Assembly (NCBI GenBank): GCA_016715365.1
Contig: JADKAM010000003.1
Location: forward strand, 310,001-374,000
Source of the DNA: Chitinophagaceae bacterium
Lineage (GTDB): Bacteria; Bacteroidota; Bacteroidia; Chitinophagales; Chitinophagaceae
Length of the DNA: 64,000 nt
Direction of reading: 5' to 3'
The position numbers and the translations under genes were made by a program. This document shows, in pieces, positions 18,473-27,153 of the stretch; within the stretch, counting starts at the first letter, position 1, and each line of letters begins with the position of its first letter. The notes beneath the pieces are model-generated. The model was not told the DNA's origin. It did not search any database and worked only from the letters and a program-made list of their open reading frames with translations.

Positions 18473-19003
18473 TTATACAGTTAATTCATTTTCGGTTTGA
18501 ATTTCCACTCCTTTTTTAAAAATTTGAGAGATAACAAAAACCAGCCCTGCATAAATTATTAGTTCTGTAGACAGCATTTTGCCTTCCAGATCTGTCACAT
18601 CTTTTGAAAGCCATTTCAACTGACCATTATAGATCAATATTGCTACCCAGACCAGTATGAGTGTGTAGGCTATATTTTCAAGCTTCTTAGCCACTTCCAT
18701 AGTAAAAGGGTTTGTCATTTTGATAGTACTAAGCACTTTAATAACCATGTATGCGGTGTAAGCCTCTAAGATCAGTATTGCAGCTTTTAATGTAATGATT
18801 CCTGTATAATACCAAACATCATATTGCCTCAGGTTATTCCAATCCATCCCTTTGTACAGTTTGGGTACCATCTTTGGATTTGCCAAACCTATCCCATAGG
18901 TAACTAGTATAGCGCCTGCTTCAATCATCAGGCCGATAAAAGTGATCCAGGCCAGTACATTCATCACGACCAGGATTGTTTCTGTTTTTGTTTTAGTACT
19001 CAT
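18473..19003 (-). CDS. DUF2975 membrane protein
   Basis: This 176-residue protein has four predicted membrane helices: NVLAWITFIGLMIEAGAILV; ITLKAAILILEAYTAYMVI; the helix around YTLILVWVAILIY; and IIYAGLVFVISQIF. This is the standard DUF2975 topology. DUF2975 proteins occur with small Cro-type HTH regulators and may modulate them at the membrane, but no biochemical role is established. The start ATG lies 26 bases after a TACATTTG -7 box. Confidence 0.85.
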   Translation of the reverse strand: MSTKTKTETILVVMNVLAWITFIGLMIEAGAILVTYGIGLANPKMVPKLYKGMDWNNLRQYDVWYYTGIITLKAAILILEAYTAYMVIKVLSTIKMTNPFTMEVAKKLENIAYTLILVWVAILIYNGQLKWLSKDVTDLEGKMLSTELIIYAGLVFVISQIFKKGVEIQTENELTV

Positions 19004-19028
19004 ATTGTTCGTTTTTAAGATTGAAAAG

Positions 19029-19059
19029 CAAATGTAGATAAATATTTATTGATAAACAA
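19029..19059 (-). promoter_or_regulatory. Promoter of the DUF2975-HTH operon
   Basis: On the minus strand a -33 TTG (complement 19057-19059) and a -7 TACATTTG (complement 19029-19036) are 20 bases apart, matching the Bacteroidota SigA consensus. The gene starts at 19003. Confidence 0.6.
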
Positions 19060-19068
19060 TAAATATTT
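19040..19068. promoter_or_regulatory. Palindromic operator candidate
   Basis: Perfect 12-bp arms aaatatttattg and caataaatattt, separated by five bases, cover the -33 element and the spacer of the DUF2975-HTH promoter. The position suits a repressor site for the HTH protein. That is inference. Confidence 0.5.
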
Positions 19069-19142
19069 GCTTTTTTTAGGAAAATATTCTTCAATTAGTA
19101 ATAAATGCCTGGTAACCTGTTGGTTTTAAAGAAATGAATTTT

Positions 19143-19790
19143 TTAAGAGGCTTTTTTAAATTCTTCTATCTCGTTAAGAAATTTTTGCGCCTGCATTACT
19201 GGCACCTGCTCAGGGTCGTTCTTTAAGAGGTAACTTACCCATTTTTTATGCATTTTAAGGGGTGTGAGATTTTTGTAAACCCAGAGAGTTAATAAGGTAA
19301 AAAGCAGGGTGATGGGTACAGCTATCAAACAGAATTTAGTTACCGAAGCCTGGATCATTTCGGTACTCCAGAAAAAGGTGGTGTAAAAAGGTGTTTGCAA
19401 CAATATAAACCTGTTGTTAAAAGTAGATGCCTGTAATTTAGCCAGTTTTTTTTGAGTGTCGGTAATGCTTTGGCTGTAATCTAATTCCTTTATGAGCACA
19501 ATGTGTTTTATATAAATGGCAATGGCTGCAATTGTAATAAGCATGATCATACCAACAGAAACAGTAAAATAAATATTTTGTAATTGATTGCCGTAAACGA
19601 GAACACCTAAAAACAGGGTCCACAAAATTCCCAGGATAACAGCCACCAGTTTTAATCTTGCCAAACCTTTAAGTTTTGATTGTGCTTTTTGTTTTTGCAT
19701 CGAATCCAATATAAAAAGATTCAGTTTCATCGTCCTGTCAAGCTTTTCATCCTGTACCTTCCAAAGGCTTTTTAAAGTAATGTCATCCAT
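19143..19790 (-). CDS. Membrane protein coupled to the ECF sigma factor (possible anti-sigma factor)
   Basis: This 215-residue protein has a cytoplasmic N-terminus of about 50 residues (MDDITLKSLWKVQDEKLDRT). Three hydrophobic helices follow (about 50-70, 75-103, 155-180) and then a charged tail. The start overlaps the end of the sigma factor gene by eight bases, the usual layout for a sigma/anti-sigma pair. There is no recognisable zinc-binding HxxxCxxC anti-sigma motif, so the anti-sigma role rests on context only. Confidence 0.65.
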   Translation of the reverse strand: MDDITLKSLWKVQDEKLDRTMKLNLFILDSMQKQKAQSKLKGLARLKLVAVILGILWTLFLGVLVYGNQLQNIYFTVSVGMIMLITIAAIAIYIKHIVLIKELDYSQSITDTQKKLAKLQASTFNNRFILLQTPFYTTFFWSTEMIQASVTKFCLIAVPITLLFTLLTLWVYKNLTPLKMHKKWVSYLLKNDPEQVPVMQAQKFLNEIEEFKKAS

Positions 19791-20301
19791 GGTCTTTATT
19801 ATTTAGTGTAGAAAATTTTTGTTTTAGTTTATCTTTTATCCGGCTGATACGGGTTGCCACATTGGTTTCTGTTATGCCCAGTATTTCGCTTATTTCATTA
19901 TAGCTTTTTTCTTCCAGGTAAAGTATCATCAGGGCTTTGTCCAGTTCTTTCAGTTCATTGATGAATTGCTGCAGCAGGTTCTTGTTTTCTTCCAGTTCAG
20001 AACGATCTTCCTTACTGTCTTCAAAGTCTATATCCGGCTCGCCCAATTGAATAATAGCTTCGCTTGTTTTTGTTTTGCGGTAAAAGGTGATGGCCACATT
20101 CAATGCCACCCGGTACATCCAGGTAGAGAATTTAACAGTACCGTTAAAATGATTGTACGATCGCCACAACTGGTAAATAATTTCCTGTACAAGGTCATCA
20201 CGGTCGTTGCGGTTTTTACAATAAGAATTACAGATCTTATATATAATAAGCTTATGCTCATCAATCTGCTTTAAAAATTCATCTTTGTTGTTTTGCATCA
20301 T
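19783..20301 (-). CDS. ECF-family RNA polymerase sigma factor
   Basis: This protein has about 172 residues. Region 2 spans about 18-80 (YCKNRNDRDDLVQEIIYQLW, then KFSTWMYRVALNVAITFYRK). Region 4 is near the C-terminus (LYLEEKSYNEISEILGITET, then NVATRISRIKDKL). A variable acidic linker lies between. Two adjacent ATG codons (20301 and 20298) are possible starts; the TTG three bases upstream is less likely. It is co-transcribed with the membrane protein overlapping its 3' end. Its target regulon is unknown. Confidence 0.9.
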   Translation of the reverse strand: MMQNNKDEFLKQIDEHKLIIYKICNSYCKNRNDRDDLVQEIIYQLWRSYNHFNGTVKFSTWMYRVALNVAITFYRKTKTSEAIIQLGEPDIDFEDSKEDRSELEENKNLLQQFINELKELDKALMILYLEEKSYNEISEILGITETNVATRISRIKDKLKQKFSTLNNKDHG

Positions 20302-20409
20302 CAATCCTAAATAACAATATTTTACTCATTATTCGCAGCCGGACCTGAAAAATCACATTTTTACCGCAGGTATTTTAAAACAGCATTAAGAACTGCATTT
20401 CTAAAGGCT

Positions 20410-20417
20410 TAACTTTG
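20410..20417 (+). promoter_or_regulatory. -7 box ahead of rimO
   Basis: TAACTTTG fits TAnnTTTG and lies 12 bases before the ATG at 20430. It argues that the in-frame TTG at 20415 is promoter sequence, not a start codon. The -33 element is weak. Confidence 0.4.
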
Positions 20418-20429
20418 CCGCCAATTATT

Positions 20430-21737
20430 ATGAAGACAAAATCGATTAAAAAGGATAAAGTAAACATCATTACACTGGGTTGCAGTAAGAATATGGTGGA
20501 TAGCGAAGTGCTGAGCGGACAACTGATTGCCAATGATATTGAGGTGGTACATGAAAACGCAAAAAAAGACCACAATATCGTCATTGTAAATACCTGCGGC
20601 TTTATTGAAAAGGCCAAGGAAGAAAGCGTGAATACCATTTTACAACAGGTGGAATTAAAGCGCCGGGGAAAATTAGATAAAGTTTATGTTACCGGCTGCC
20701 TGAGCGAACGCTACAAAAATAACCTGGAAGAAGAAATCCCGGAAGTGGATGCCTACTTCGGCACCATGGAACTGCCCAATATTTTAAAAACCTTTGAAGC
20801 CGATTACAAAGCCGATCTGATGGGTGAAAGGCTTTTGTACACGCCACAGCATTATGCTTACATGAAAATTAGCGAAGGCTGCAACCGTACCTGTTCTTTC
20901 TGCGCCATTCCCTTAATGCGTGGACAGCATGTGAGCAGGCCAATAGAATCGCTGGTTGATGAAGCCAAACGCCTGGTTGACCGTGGCGTAAAAGAAGTAA
21001 TGCTGATTGCACAGGAACTTACTTACTATGGACTGGATATTTACAAAAAAAGAGAATTGCCAAAATTACTGCATGCACTTGCTGATGTAAAAGGATTGGA
21101 GTGGATACGGTTGCATTATGCATACCCTTCAAAATTTCCACTTGAAATTATTGATGCTATTAAAGAACGGGAGAACATTTGTAATTACCTGGATATGCCT
21201 TTGCAGCATGCGGCCAACAACATGTTGAACTTAATGAAGCGCCAGATAACCCGTGAAGAAATGGAGGACCTGATTGGTGAAATAAGAAACCGTATGCCGG
21301 ATATTTGTTTGCGTACCACGCTGATTGCCGGCTTCCCGGGCGAAACCCGTGATGACGTAGAAGAATTAAAAACATTTTTGCAAAAAATGCGTTTCGACAG
21401 GGTGGGCATCTTCACCTATAGCCATGAAGAAGGCACCAGTGCACACGACATGGTAGATAATATTTCTGCCGAAGAAAAAGAAGAACGGGCACAGGAAATA
21501 ATGGAAGTACAGCAGGAGATAAGCCTGGAAAAGAACCAGGAAAAAGTGGGAAAGATTTTTAAAGTATTGATTGATAAAAAAGAGTCTGGCCGTTATTTAG
21601 GCCGCACCGAATTTGACAGTGTGGAAGTGGATAATGAAGTGATCATTCAAAGTAAAAAGAAATTAACCATTGGCGATTTTGTGAACGTGAAGATTACAAA
21701 AGCCTATGATTATGATATTGAAGGAGAAGTAGTTTAA
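20430..21737 (+). CDS. rimO: Ribosomal protein S12 methylthiotransferase RimO
   Basis: This 435-residue radical-SAM enzyme adds a methylthio group to the conserved Asp of ribosomal protein S12. The N-terminal UPF0004 domain carries the auxiliary 4Fe-4S cysteines C18 (TLGCSKN), C56 (NTCGF) and C90 (VTGCLSERY). The radical-SAM motif is CNRTCSFCAIP (C151, C155, C158). A C-terminal TRAM domain ends the protein (KITKAYDYDIEGEVV). The LGCSKNMVDSE opening distinguishes RimO from MiaB. I place the start at the ATG 20430, because the TTG 15 bases earlier lies in the -7 box. Confidence 0.95.
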   Translation: MKTKSIKKDKVNIITLGCSKNMVDSEVLSGQLIANDIEVVHENAKKDHNIVIVNTCGFIEKAKEESVNTILQQVELKRRGKLDKVYVTGCLSERYKNNLEEEIPEVDAYFGTMELPNILKTFEADYKADLMGERLLYTPQHYAYMKISEGCNRTCSFCAIPLMRGQHVSRPIESLVDEAKRLVDRGVKEVMLIAQELTYYGLDIYKKRELPKLLHALADVKGLEWIRLHYAYPSKFPLEIIDAIKERENICNYLDMPLQHAANNMLNLMKRQITREEMEDLIGEIRNRMPDICLRTTLIAGFPGETRDDVEELKTFLQKMRFDRVGIFTYSHEEGTSAHDMVDNISAEEKEERAQEIMEVQQEISLEKNQEKVGKIFKVLIDKKESGRYLGRTEFDSVEVDNEVIIQSKKKLTIGDFVNVKITKAYDYDIEGEVV

Positions 21738-21764
21738 AAAAGGCCCGCAGTTGCGGGCCTTTTT
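21737..21764 (+). terminator. Terminator after rimO
   Basis: The stem aaaaaggcccgca/tgcgggccttttt has a two-base loop and is flanked by A and T runs. It is bidirectional, serving rimO and the convergent cytochrome gene. Confidence 0.85.
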
Positions 21765-21777
21765 AATTTACCAGAAA

Positions 21778-22749
21778 TTAAAGCGGGTATTTATCAATAT
21801 GATTGTTTACAGCCGGTATTGTTCTTAAATACCTGTAAATAGCTTTGATATCAAAATCATCCATATTGGCATACATACTCCAGGGCATGATGGAATTATT
21901 TTTACCCGGATTGGCAGAATAAGCTGCTCTGTCACGGTACAATTTAAATTTCTCTAAAAACATAGCTTCACTCCATTTGCCAATGCCAGTGGCACTGTCG
22001 GGTGTTATATTGGGTGATGTTACTACAAAACTGCCCAGGTCAAATTTTCGTCCGCCGGCCATATATTTGGGCATCACAAACTGTCCTTTATCCATCGGGG
22101 TATGACAATCCATGCAGGCTGCGCTGTTCATCATATAGCCGCCATATTTTACCATATCGCTCACATCGGGCTTACTGTTTTTTTCGGGCGATTCACTTCG
22201 TAATGGTGGATATGCCATGGCCATCGGGATCATTAGCTTTCTTTCAGGAACCTTATTACTGTTGGGTTTTATAGTACGTATGTAAGCAACAATACTGTAA
22301 ACATCCTCTTTGCTCATCCCATTGTAATGCGGATAAGGCATCAGCGGAAAAAGTGTATCGCCGTTTTTGCTGATGCCCCTTGTAATGGCCCTGGCAATTT
22401 CATCATCGGTCCATTTGCCAATACCGTTTACTGTGTCGCTGGTAATGTTACGGGCATAAATAATTCCGGGCACATCCAGTTTATCATTAAATGAATCGCC
22501 TCCCATGCCTTCTGTTCCTGCTTTGGGCGGACCAGAGAACTGTGCAAAGTCACGCTGGCTATGGCAATCCATGCACAATGCAACATGATGGGCCAGGTAA
22601 TTGCCCCGTTCAATTACTTTCGTTGCCGAATCTTCATTGGTAGTTTTGGTAGTGGTGGTACTGTCGCCACCATTACAGGAAATAAAAAAAGAAAAGGTAA
22701 TACAAATTAGAATCAGGCATATTGCCGGTGAAGCATAATTTTTAGACAT
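21778..22749 (-). CDS. Dihaem cytochrome c lipoprotein (copy 1)
   Basis: This 323-residue protein has an N-terminal hydrophobic stretch ending in Cys 25 (SFFISC), a lipobox-like site. It has two cytochrome c domains: haem 1 at C59-x-x-C62-H63 (CMDCHSQRD) and haem 2 at C212-x-x-C215-H216 (CMDCHTPMD). It would sit in the periplasm, anchored by lipid, as an electron carrier. Repeated NIT(S/P)D and GIGKW(T/S) motifs in both halves show internal duplication. It is closely related to the next gene upstream, so the two form a tandem paralogous pair. No oxidase or dehydrogenase gene lies beside it. Confidence 0.85.
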   Translation of the reverse strand: MSKNYASPAICLILICITFSFFISCNGGDSTTTTKTTNEDSATKVIERGNYLAHHVALCMDCHSQRDFAQFSGPPKAGTEGMGGDSFNDKLDVPGIIYARNITSDTVNGIGKWTDDEIARAITRGISKNGDTLFPLMPYPHYNGMSKEDVYSIVAYIRTIKPNSNKVPERKLMIPMAMAYPPLRSESPEKNSKPDVSDMVKYGGYMMNSAACMDCHTPMDKGQFVMPKYMAGGRKFDLGSFVVTSPNITPDSATGIGKWSEAMFLEKFKLYRDRAAYSANPGKNNSIMPWSMYANMDDFDIKAIYRYLRTIPAVNNHIDKYPL

Positions 22750-22913
22750 AAGCTGAAGTTGAGGTTAGTAATTTCTGTTCGGGATGCAAAAAATGAAAAA
22801 TAAATGAGAATTACAATAGCTATAAATATTATTTTTTGCCTACAACTTCTTTCCCAATAGAAACAGGTAGTTTAATTTACAGAACAATCAGCTTTTTATT
22901 TTTGCCAGCTTAC

Positions 22914-22948
22914 CACATTTATTGCAGGCTTCGCAGGCAATAAATGTG
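22914..22948. repeat. Hairpin between the two cytochrome genes
   Basis: Perfect 12-bp arms cacatttattgc and gcaataaatgtg are separated by 11 bases. Confidence 0.55.
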
Positions 22949-22990
22949 AAAATTACATAAGCGTATCATTGCGATATTGCAGGTGAAGTA

Positions 22991-23039
22991 GTTGAAAATA
23001 GAAATGCCATTGAAATTCAATGGCATTTCTATTTTCAAC
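22991..23039. terminator. Perfect 24-bp palindromic hairpin after cytochrome copy 2
   Basis: The arms at 22991-23014 and 23016-23039 are exact reverse complements around a single central base. The hairpin lies just past the stop of the minus-strand gene at 23045. It is probably a transcript 3'-end structure. The length and perfection are unusual for a simple terminator. Confidence 0.6.
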
Positions 23040-23044
23040 TAAAT

Positions 23045-24007
23045 TTATTTTGGATATTTTTCCACTAAATGTTTTACAGGTTTTACGGTTCTCAGGTAAC
23101 TGTAAATCGCTTTAATATCAAAATCATCCATTTTTGAAAACAGCGACCAGGGCATAATGGAATTTAGTTTACCGGGATTTGAGGCAAAACGTGCAGGGTC
23201 TCTGTAACCCTTGAATTTTTCTAAAAACATTTCCTCGGTCCATTTACCAATACCAGTTAAACTATCAGGTGTAATATTTGCCGTGTTGGCAATAAAGGTT
23301 CCCAGGTTAAAAGTAAATCCGCCTGAAAATACTTCATCCATTTTGTATTTTCCATTTTCCATGGGGGTATGACAATCCATACAGGCTGCACTGTTTACAA
23401 CATAAGCTCCGTATTTTACCATATCTGAAACATCGGGTTTAATATTGCTTTCCAGCGAATTACTCTTTAAAACAGGATAAGCAATGGGAGCCGAAAGGTA
23501 TCTATCGGGAACCTTGTTGTTATTAGGCTTTAAGGTGCGTATGTAAGCTACAATACTGTAAATATCTTCCTTGCTCATTTGGTTATAATGCGGGTAAGGC
23601 ATGATCGGATAAAGGGTGTCGCCATTTTTCCTGATTCCTTTTGTTATGGCATTAATAATATCCTCATCGGTCCATTTGCCAATTCCATTTGTTGTATCCG
23701 GCGTTATATTTCTTGCAAATACAACGCCGGGTATTGCATAAATTTCATTAAATACTTCACCGCCTTTTCCTTCACTTCCGGGTACAATATGCCCCGAAAA
23801 TTTATTATAATCACGCTGGCTATGACAGTTAATACAGCCACACACATCGTGGGCAAGATATTTACCCCTTTCAACCAACAGTTTAACTGAATCTTTGTTA
23901 TCAGTTTTACCTGATGAACTTTCATTACTGTTACAGGATGTAAAAAAAGAAGCGGTTGAAAAAATGGCAACAAGGCCTACGAAAATCCAGTTGATAATAT
24001 TTTTCAT
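23045..24007 (-). CDS. Dihaem cytochrome c lipoprotein (copy 2)
   Basis: This 320-residue paralog of the downstream gene has the same layout. A lipobox-like SFFTSC places the lipid Cys at residue 25. Haem 1 is C58-I-N-C61-H62, with an extra Cys at 56 in VCGCINCH. Haem 2 is the second CMDCHTPM motif. The MPYPHYNQMSKEDIYSIVAY segment is almost identical in both copies. It is a periplasmic electron carrier by family. The genes are 295 bases apart and separated by two hairpins, so separate transcripts are likely. Confidence 0.85.
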   Translation of the reverse strand: MKNIINWIFVGLVAIFSTASFFTSCNSNESSSGKTDNKDSVKLLVERGKYLAHDVCGCINCHSQRDYNKFSGHIVPGSEGKGGEVFNEIYAIPGVVFARNITPDTTNGIGKWTDEDIINAITKGIRKNGDTLYPIMPYPHYNQMSKEDIYSIVAYIRTLKPNNNKVPDRYLSAPIAYPVLKSNSLESNIKPDVSDMVKYGAYVVNSAACMDCHTPMENGKYKMDEVFSGGFTFNLGTFIANTANITPDSLTGIGKWTEEMFLEKFKGYRDPARFASNPGKLNSIMPWSLFSKMDDFDIKAIYSYLRTVKPVKHLVEKYPK

Positions 24008-24220
24008 AAGTAATTATTTATAATGTTATAAAAACCTAAGCTTGTGTAAAAGATGAAAAAAAGTTTGAGAAATGCAAATGAAATTCTATGATAATAATCA
24101 TCAAACAGCATAATAGTACTATGGTATTTTATTTAACAAAATAAACTATATCTTACTCAATTAATTTTACGGATTAACGTAAGTTTGTTACTTAAATCTG
24201 GCACTGGTTAAAAAATATTA

Positions 24221-25819
24221 ATGAACGCAACATCTACTGCAATTGCTTACGGAGAAACAGGTTTTTATTCCAGGATGATACTGGATTACCTGCAGGGCAG
24301 TGATGAACTTACACCCTTTTATACGCACCCCGTTTCGGCAGATGGAATAAAAGCGGCTATTGAACAACGAAGATTATTCCCGACAGATAGAAAATTACTG
24401 GTTGATACATTGCAGAAGCATTATGCAGCGCAAAGCTGTACAAACCAGCAACAGCTTAATATAGGGTTGTTAAGCAACCATAATTGCTTTACCATTACCA
24501 CGGCACACCAACCCAATATTTTTACCGGTCATTTGTATTTTATTTATAAGATACTGCACGCCATTAAGCTTTGCGAAAAGCTGAAAGCCGGCATGCCCGA
24601 AAATGATTTTGTACCGGTGTACTACATGGGCAGCGAAGATGCCGACCTGGAAGAACTGGGGCATATTTATATAAACGGTGTTAAACACGAATGGAAAACA
24701 AATCAAACCGGTGCTGTAGGCAGGATGAAGGTTGATAAAGCTTTGGTACAAATGCTGGATACTGTTGCAGGCGAGATAACGGTGCATCCGTTTGGGAAGG
24801 AAATAATTGACCAGATGAAAGCCTGCTATACAGAAGGCACTACCATTGAACAGGCAACCTTTAAACTGGTAAATGCCATGTTTGGCGAATACGGACTGAT
24901 CGTTTTATTACCCGATGATACAGATTATAAAAGAGCTTTTATACCGGTTGTAAAAAAAGAATTGGAAGCGCAATTCTCTCACCCGATTGTAGCAGCAACA
25001 GCTGTAAAATTTCCGAAACAATATAAAGTGCAGGCTGGCGGAAGAGAGCTAAACATGTTTTATTTGAAAGATGACAGCAGAGACAGAATAGAAAAAACTG
25101 CTGATGGTTTTAAAATTGTTGATACTGAAATTAGTTTTTCACAGGCTGAGATACTGAATGAACTTGAAAGATATCCCGAACGCTTCAGCCCCAATGTAAT
25201 TCTCCGACCGGTTTTCCAGGAAATGATATTACCCAATATCGCTTTTATTGGCGGCGGCGGAGAGATTGCTTACTGGCTTGAATTAAAAGAAGTTTTTGCT
25301 GCAGTTAATGTGCCGTTCCCGGTTTTGGTTTTGCGTAATTCTTTTTTATTGGCAGAGAAAAAACATGCTGAAAAAGCCAGGGCTTTAGGATTCTCTGTAA
25401 TCGATTTGTTTAAGGCAGAAAATGATTTACTGAATGTGCTGGTGAAAAGAGACAGCGAAGTACAGTTGAACCTCGAAAAAGAAAAACAGGAGATACGGGC
25501 TTTTTATGCAGGCCTGCATAAAACTGCAGGCGCAGTAGATAGCACCCTGCAGCCACATACCGAAGCACTTGGAAAACTGGCTTTACGGAAAATAGAAGCG
25601 CTTGAAAAGAAAATGCTTCGTGCCGAAAAGAAAAAATTTGAAGCTCAGCAACGCCAGTTACACAAACTAAAATCTCAATTATTTCCACACAATAATTTAC
25701 AGGAGCGTATCGAAAACTTCATGCCTTTTTATGCTAAATGGGGTAAGGATTTCATTAAGACCATTTACAATAACTCTTTAGGGTTTGAACAGGAGTTTGT
25801 GTTTTTGGAGGAAGCGTAA
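24221..25819 (+). CDS. bshC: Bacillithiol biosynthesis cysteine-adding enzyme BshC
   Basis: This 532-residue protein matches the BshC family in length and motifs. These include TTAHQPNIFTGHLYFIYKIL, then YYMGSEDADLEELGHI, LRPVFQEMILPNIAFIGGGG with EIAYWLELKEVF, and a C-terminal coiled coil (IEALEKKMLRAEKKKFEAQQ). BshC adds cysteine to glucosaminyl-malate in the last step of bacillithiol synthesis, in the cytoplasm. A YfiT-type protein, a family that includes bacillithiol transferases, is encoded at 51549. The gene is transcribed alone. The ATG at 24221 is the only sensible start. Confidence 0.93.
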   Translation: MNATSTAIAYGETGFYSRMILDYLQGSDELTPFYTHPVSADGIKAAIEQRRLFPTDRKLLVDTLQKHYAAQSCTNQQQLNIGLLSNHNCFTITTAHQPNIFTGHLYFIYKILHAIKLCEKLKAGMPENDFVPVYYMGSEDADLEELGHIYINGVKHEWKTNQTGAVGRMKVDKALVQMLDTVAGEITVHPFGKEIIDQMKACYTEGTTIEQATFKLVNAMFGEYGLIVLLPDDTDYKRAFIPVVKKELEAQFSHPIVAATAVKFPKQYKVQAGGRELNMFYLKDDSRDRIEKTADGFKIVDTEISFSQAEILNELERYPERFSPNVILRPVFQEMILPNIAFIGGGGEIAYWLELKEVFAAVNVPFPVLVLRNSFLLAEKKHAEKARALGFSVIDLFKAENDLLNVLVKRDSEVQLNLEKEKQEIRAFYAGLHKTAGAVDSTLQPHTEALGKLALRKIEALEKKMLRAEKKKFEAQQRQLHKLKSQLFPHNNLQERIENFMPFYAKWGKDFIKTIYNNSLGFEQEFVFLEEA

Positions 25820-25849
25820 AAATTATTTTCCACAGCAGATTTTAGCGCA

Positions 25850-25932
25850 AAGAAAAGGAGGGAAGGAGCTGACGCAGAGCCGTCTCAGCGTATTACTCAG
25901 CAACGCTTTTTCTCTGCGTTTAAAGAAACCTG
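25850..25932. repeat. CGCAAAG/CTCTGCG-family intergenic repeat
   Basis: gcgcaaagaaaagg opens the element and tttctctgcgttta closes it, with cgcagagccgtctcagcg between. It is a degenerate member of the family seen at 5098, 37936, 59102 and 61722. Confidence 0.5.
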
Positions 25933-26019
25933 AGTTGAAATACAGGTTCCACTTTTAGTTTTCGCTAAAAATGGGTATATTTAGTATGGCTATTTTAACA
26001 ATTGATTAAAACTGATACC

Positions 26020-26451
26020 ATGGCAGCTGTAAAAAATATATTAGAAACCAAAGGAAGTACAATCTTTACCATCACTCCGCTTACTTCTGTTTACCATGCG
26101 CTTGAACTGATGGTTGAAAAAAATGTAAGCGCCCTGCTGGTTATGGAAGGCGATACACTGGCAGGTATTTTTACCGAAAGGGACTATGCCCGTAAAGTAG
26201 CACTTAAAGGAAAATCATCCAAAGAAACTGTGATAGGCGATATCATGACCAGGGACCTGATCACCGTTAGATCTGAAAGCAGCATCGACGAATGTATGGA
26301 ACTGATGACGGGTAAATACATCCGGCATTTACCGGTTGTTGATGGTGGTAAATTAACCGGCATTATTTCTATTGGCGATGTGGTGCGTTGCATTATCCAG
26401 GAACAGAAATCCATCATCGGGCATATGGAACAGTATATTGCCGGATCATAA
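26020..26451 (+). CDS. CBS-domain pair protein
   Basis: This 143-residue protein consists of two CBS motifs (a Bateman module). The first contains SVYHALELMVEKNVSALLVM with GIFTERDYARKV; the second ITVRSESSIDECMELMTGKY with IRHLPVVDGGKLTGIISIGD. Such stand-alone modules bind adenine nucleotides and act as energy sensors; the partner is unknown. I use the ATG at 26020 (MAAVKNILETKG) rather than an in-frame TTG 18 bases earlier. Confidence 0.9.
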   Translation: MAAVKNILETKGSTIFTITPLTSVYHALELMVEKNVSALLVMEGDTLAGIFTERDYARKVALKGKSSKETVIGDIMTRDLITVRSESSIDECMELMTGKYIRHLPVVDGGKLTGIISIGDVVRCIIQEQKSIIGHMEQYIAGS

Positions 26452-26464
26452 ACTAAAGAGCTGT

Positions 26465-26490
26465 CAGCCTGAGCCTGTCGAAGGCGGGTT
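26465..26490. repeat. REP-like cctgagcctgtcgaagg element
   Basis: cctgagcctgtcgaagg is a variant of the TTCGACTACGCTCAGG family (44894, 45311, 61829). It lies between two converging genes. Confidence 0.5.
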
Positions 26491-26532
26491 ACACACAGAA
26501 GCATGCCGGCTTTCTATCACTTAAAAAAAAAT

Positions 26533-27153
26533 CTATTCAGGCTTTATATCAGCAAGTATTTTTCCGTTGGATGCAGATACCTGCAACTCCCTGCATTTTA
26601 TTTCTGCGCAGGCTGTGGTAACAACCCACATATATTCCGTTTTACCTTTTACTTCAGTTACCTGTGGTTGGTTTTTAAGATCAATGCTTACGGGTTCAAT
26701 ATTCATTTTCTGTAAAAGGCTTTGCAGTTTTTTATAGCTGAAATTAATATCGCCTTTCACCAATGCCATGTAAGGCGGCAATAAATCGCCATGTCGAACC
26801 GGGTTGGAAGGTGTGCCCAGCGCCATCATGTTTTGCATGGTATCTAACCTGCAGGCCGCAAAACGTTTGATGGTATCGCCTTTATATACAAAAGCAAAGG
26901 TCAGGCTGAATTCATCAAATGTAAATGCATCATCGGCCCTGGCAATGGATCTGATTTTTTGAGTGCCGGCATTAACGAGGTAACTTTTTTCTCTGTCAAG
27001 CACTACATATTTATCAAGCAGGCTGCTGTCGAAAAATAATTTGTATTCGGAATACACTTTTTGTACGGCTTTTGAAACTTTGTTATTAAAGTTTTGCGCC
27101 TGGCTGTTGAAAGAGAAAGCGATCAATGTAATTAAAAGTAATGGTCTCATCAT
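26533..27153 (-). CDS. Exported protein of unknown function
   Basis: I do not recognise this 206-residue protein. A signal peptide (MMRPLLLITLIAFSFNSQAQ) directs export. The mature part is mixed alpha/beta, with SKAVQKVYSEYKLFFDSSLL near the start and EYMWVVTTACAEIKCRELQV near the end, where two cysteines could pair. There is no lipobox and no T9SS tail. It is flanked by converging and same-strand genes without functional hints. Two adjacent ATGs (27153, 27150) are possible starts. Confidence 0.75.
   Translation of the reverse strand: MMRPLLLITLIAFSFNSQAQNFNNKVSKAVQKVYSEYKLFFDSSLLDKYVVLDREKSYLVNAGTQKIRSIARADDAFTFDEFSLTFAFVYKGDTIKRFAACRLDTMQNMMALGTPSNPVRHGDLLPPYMALVKGDINFSYKKLQSLLQKMNIEPVSIDLKNQPQVTEVKGKTEYMWVVTTACAEIKCRELQVSASNGKILADIKPE

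Noticed and set aside
20415..20429. TTG as the rimO start
   Set aside because: It falls in the TAACTTTG -7 box; the ATG at 20430 gives the conserved RimO N-terminus.
26002..26019. TTG as the start of the CBS protein
   Set aside because: The ATG at 26020 follows closely and gives a normal start; the extra six residues are not conserved in type.
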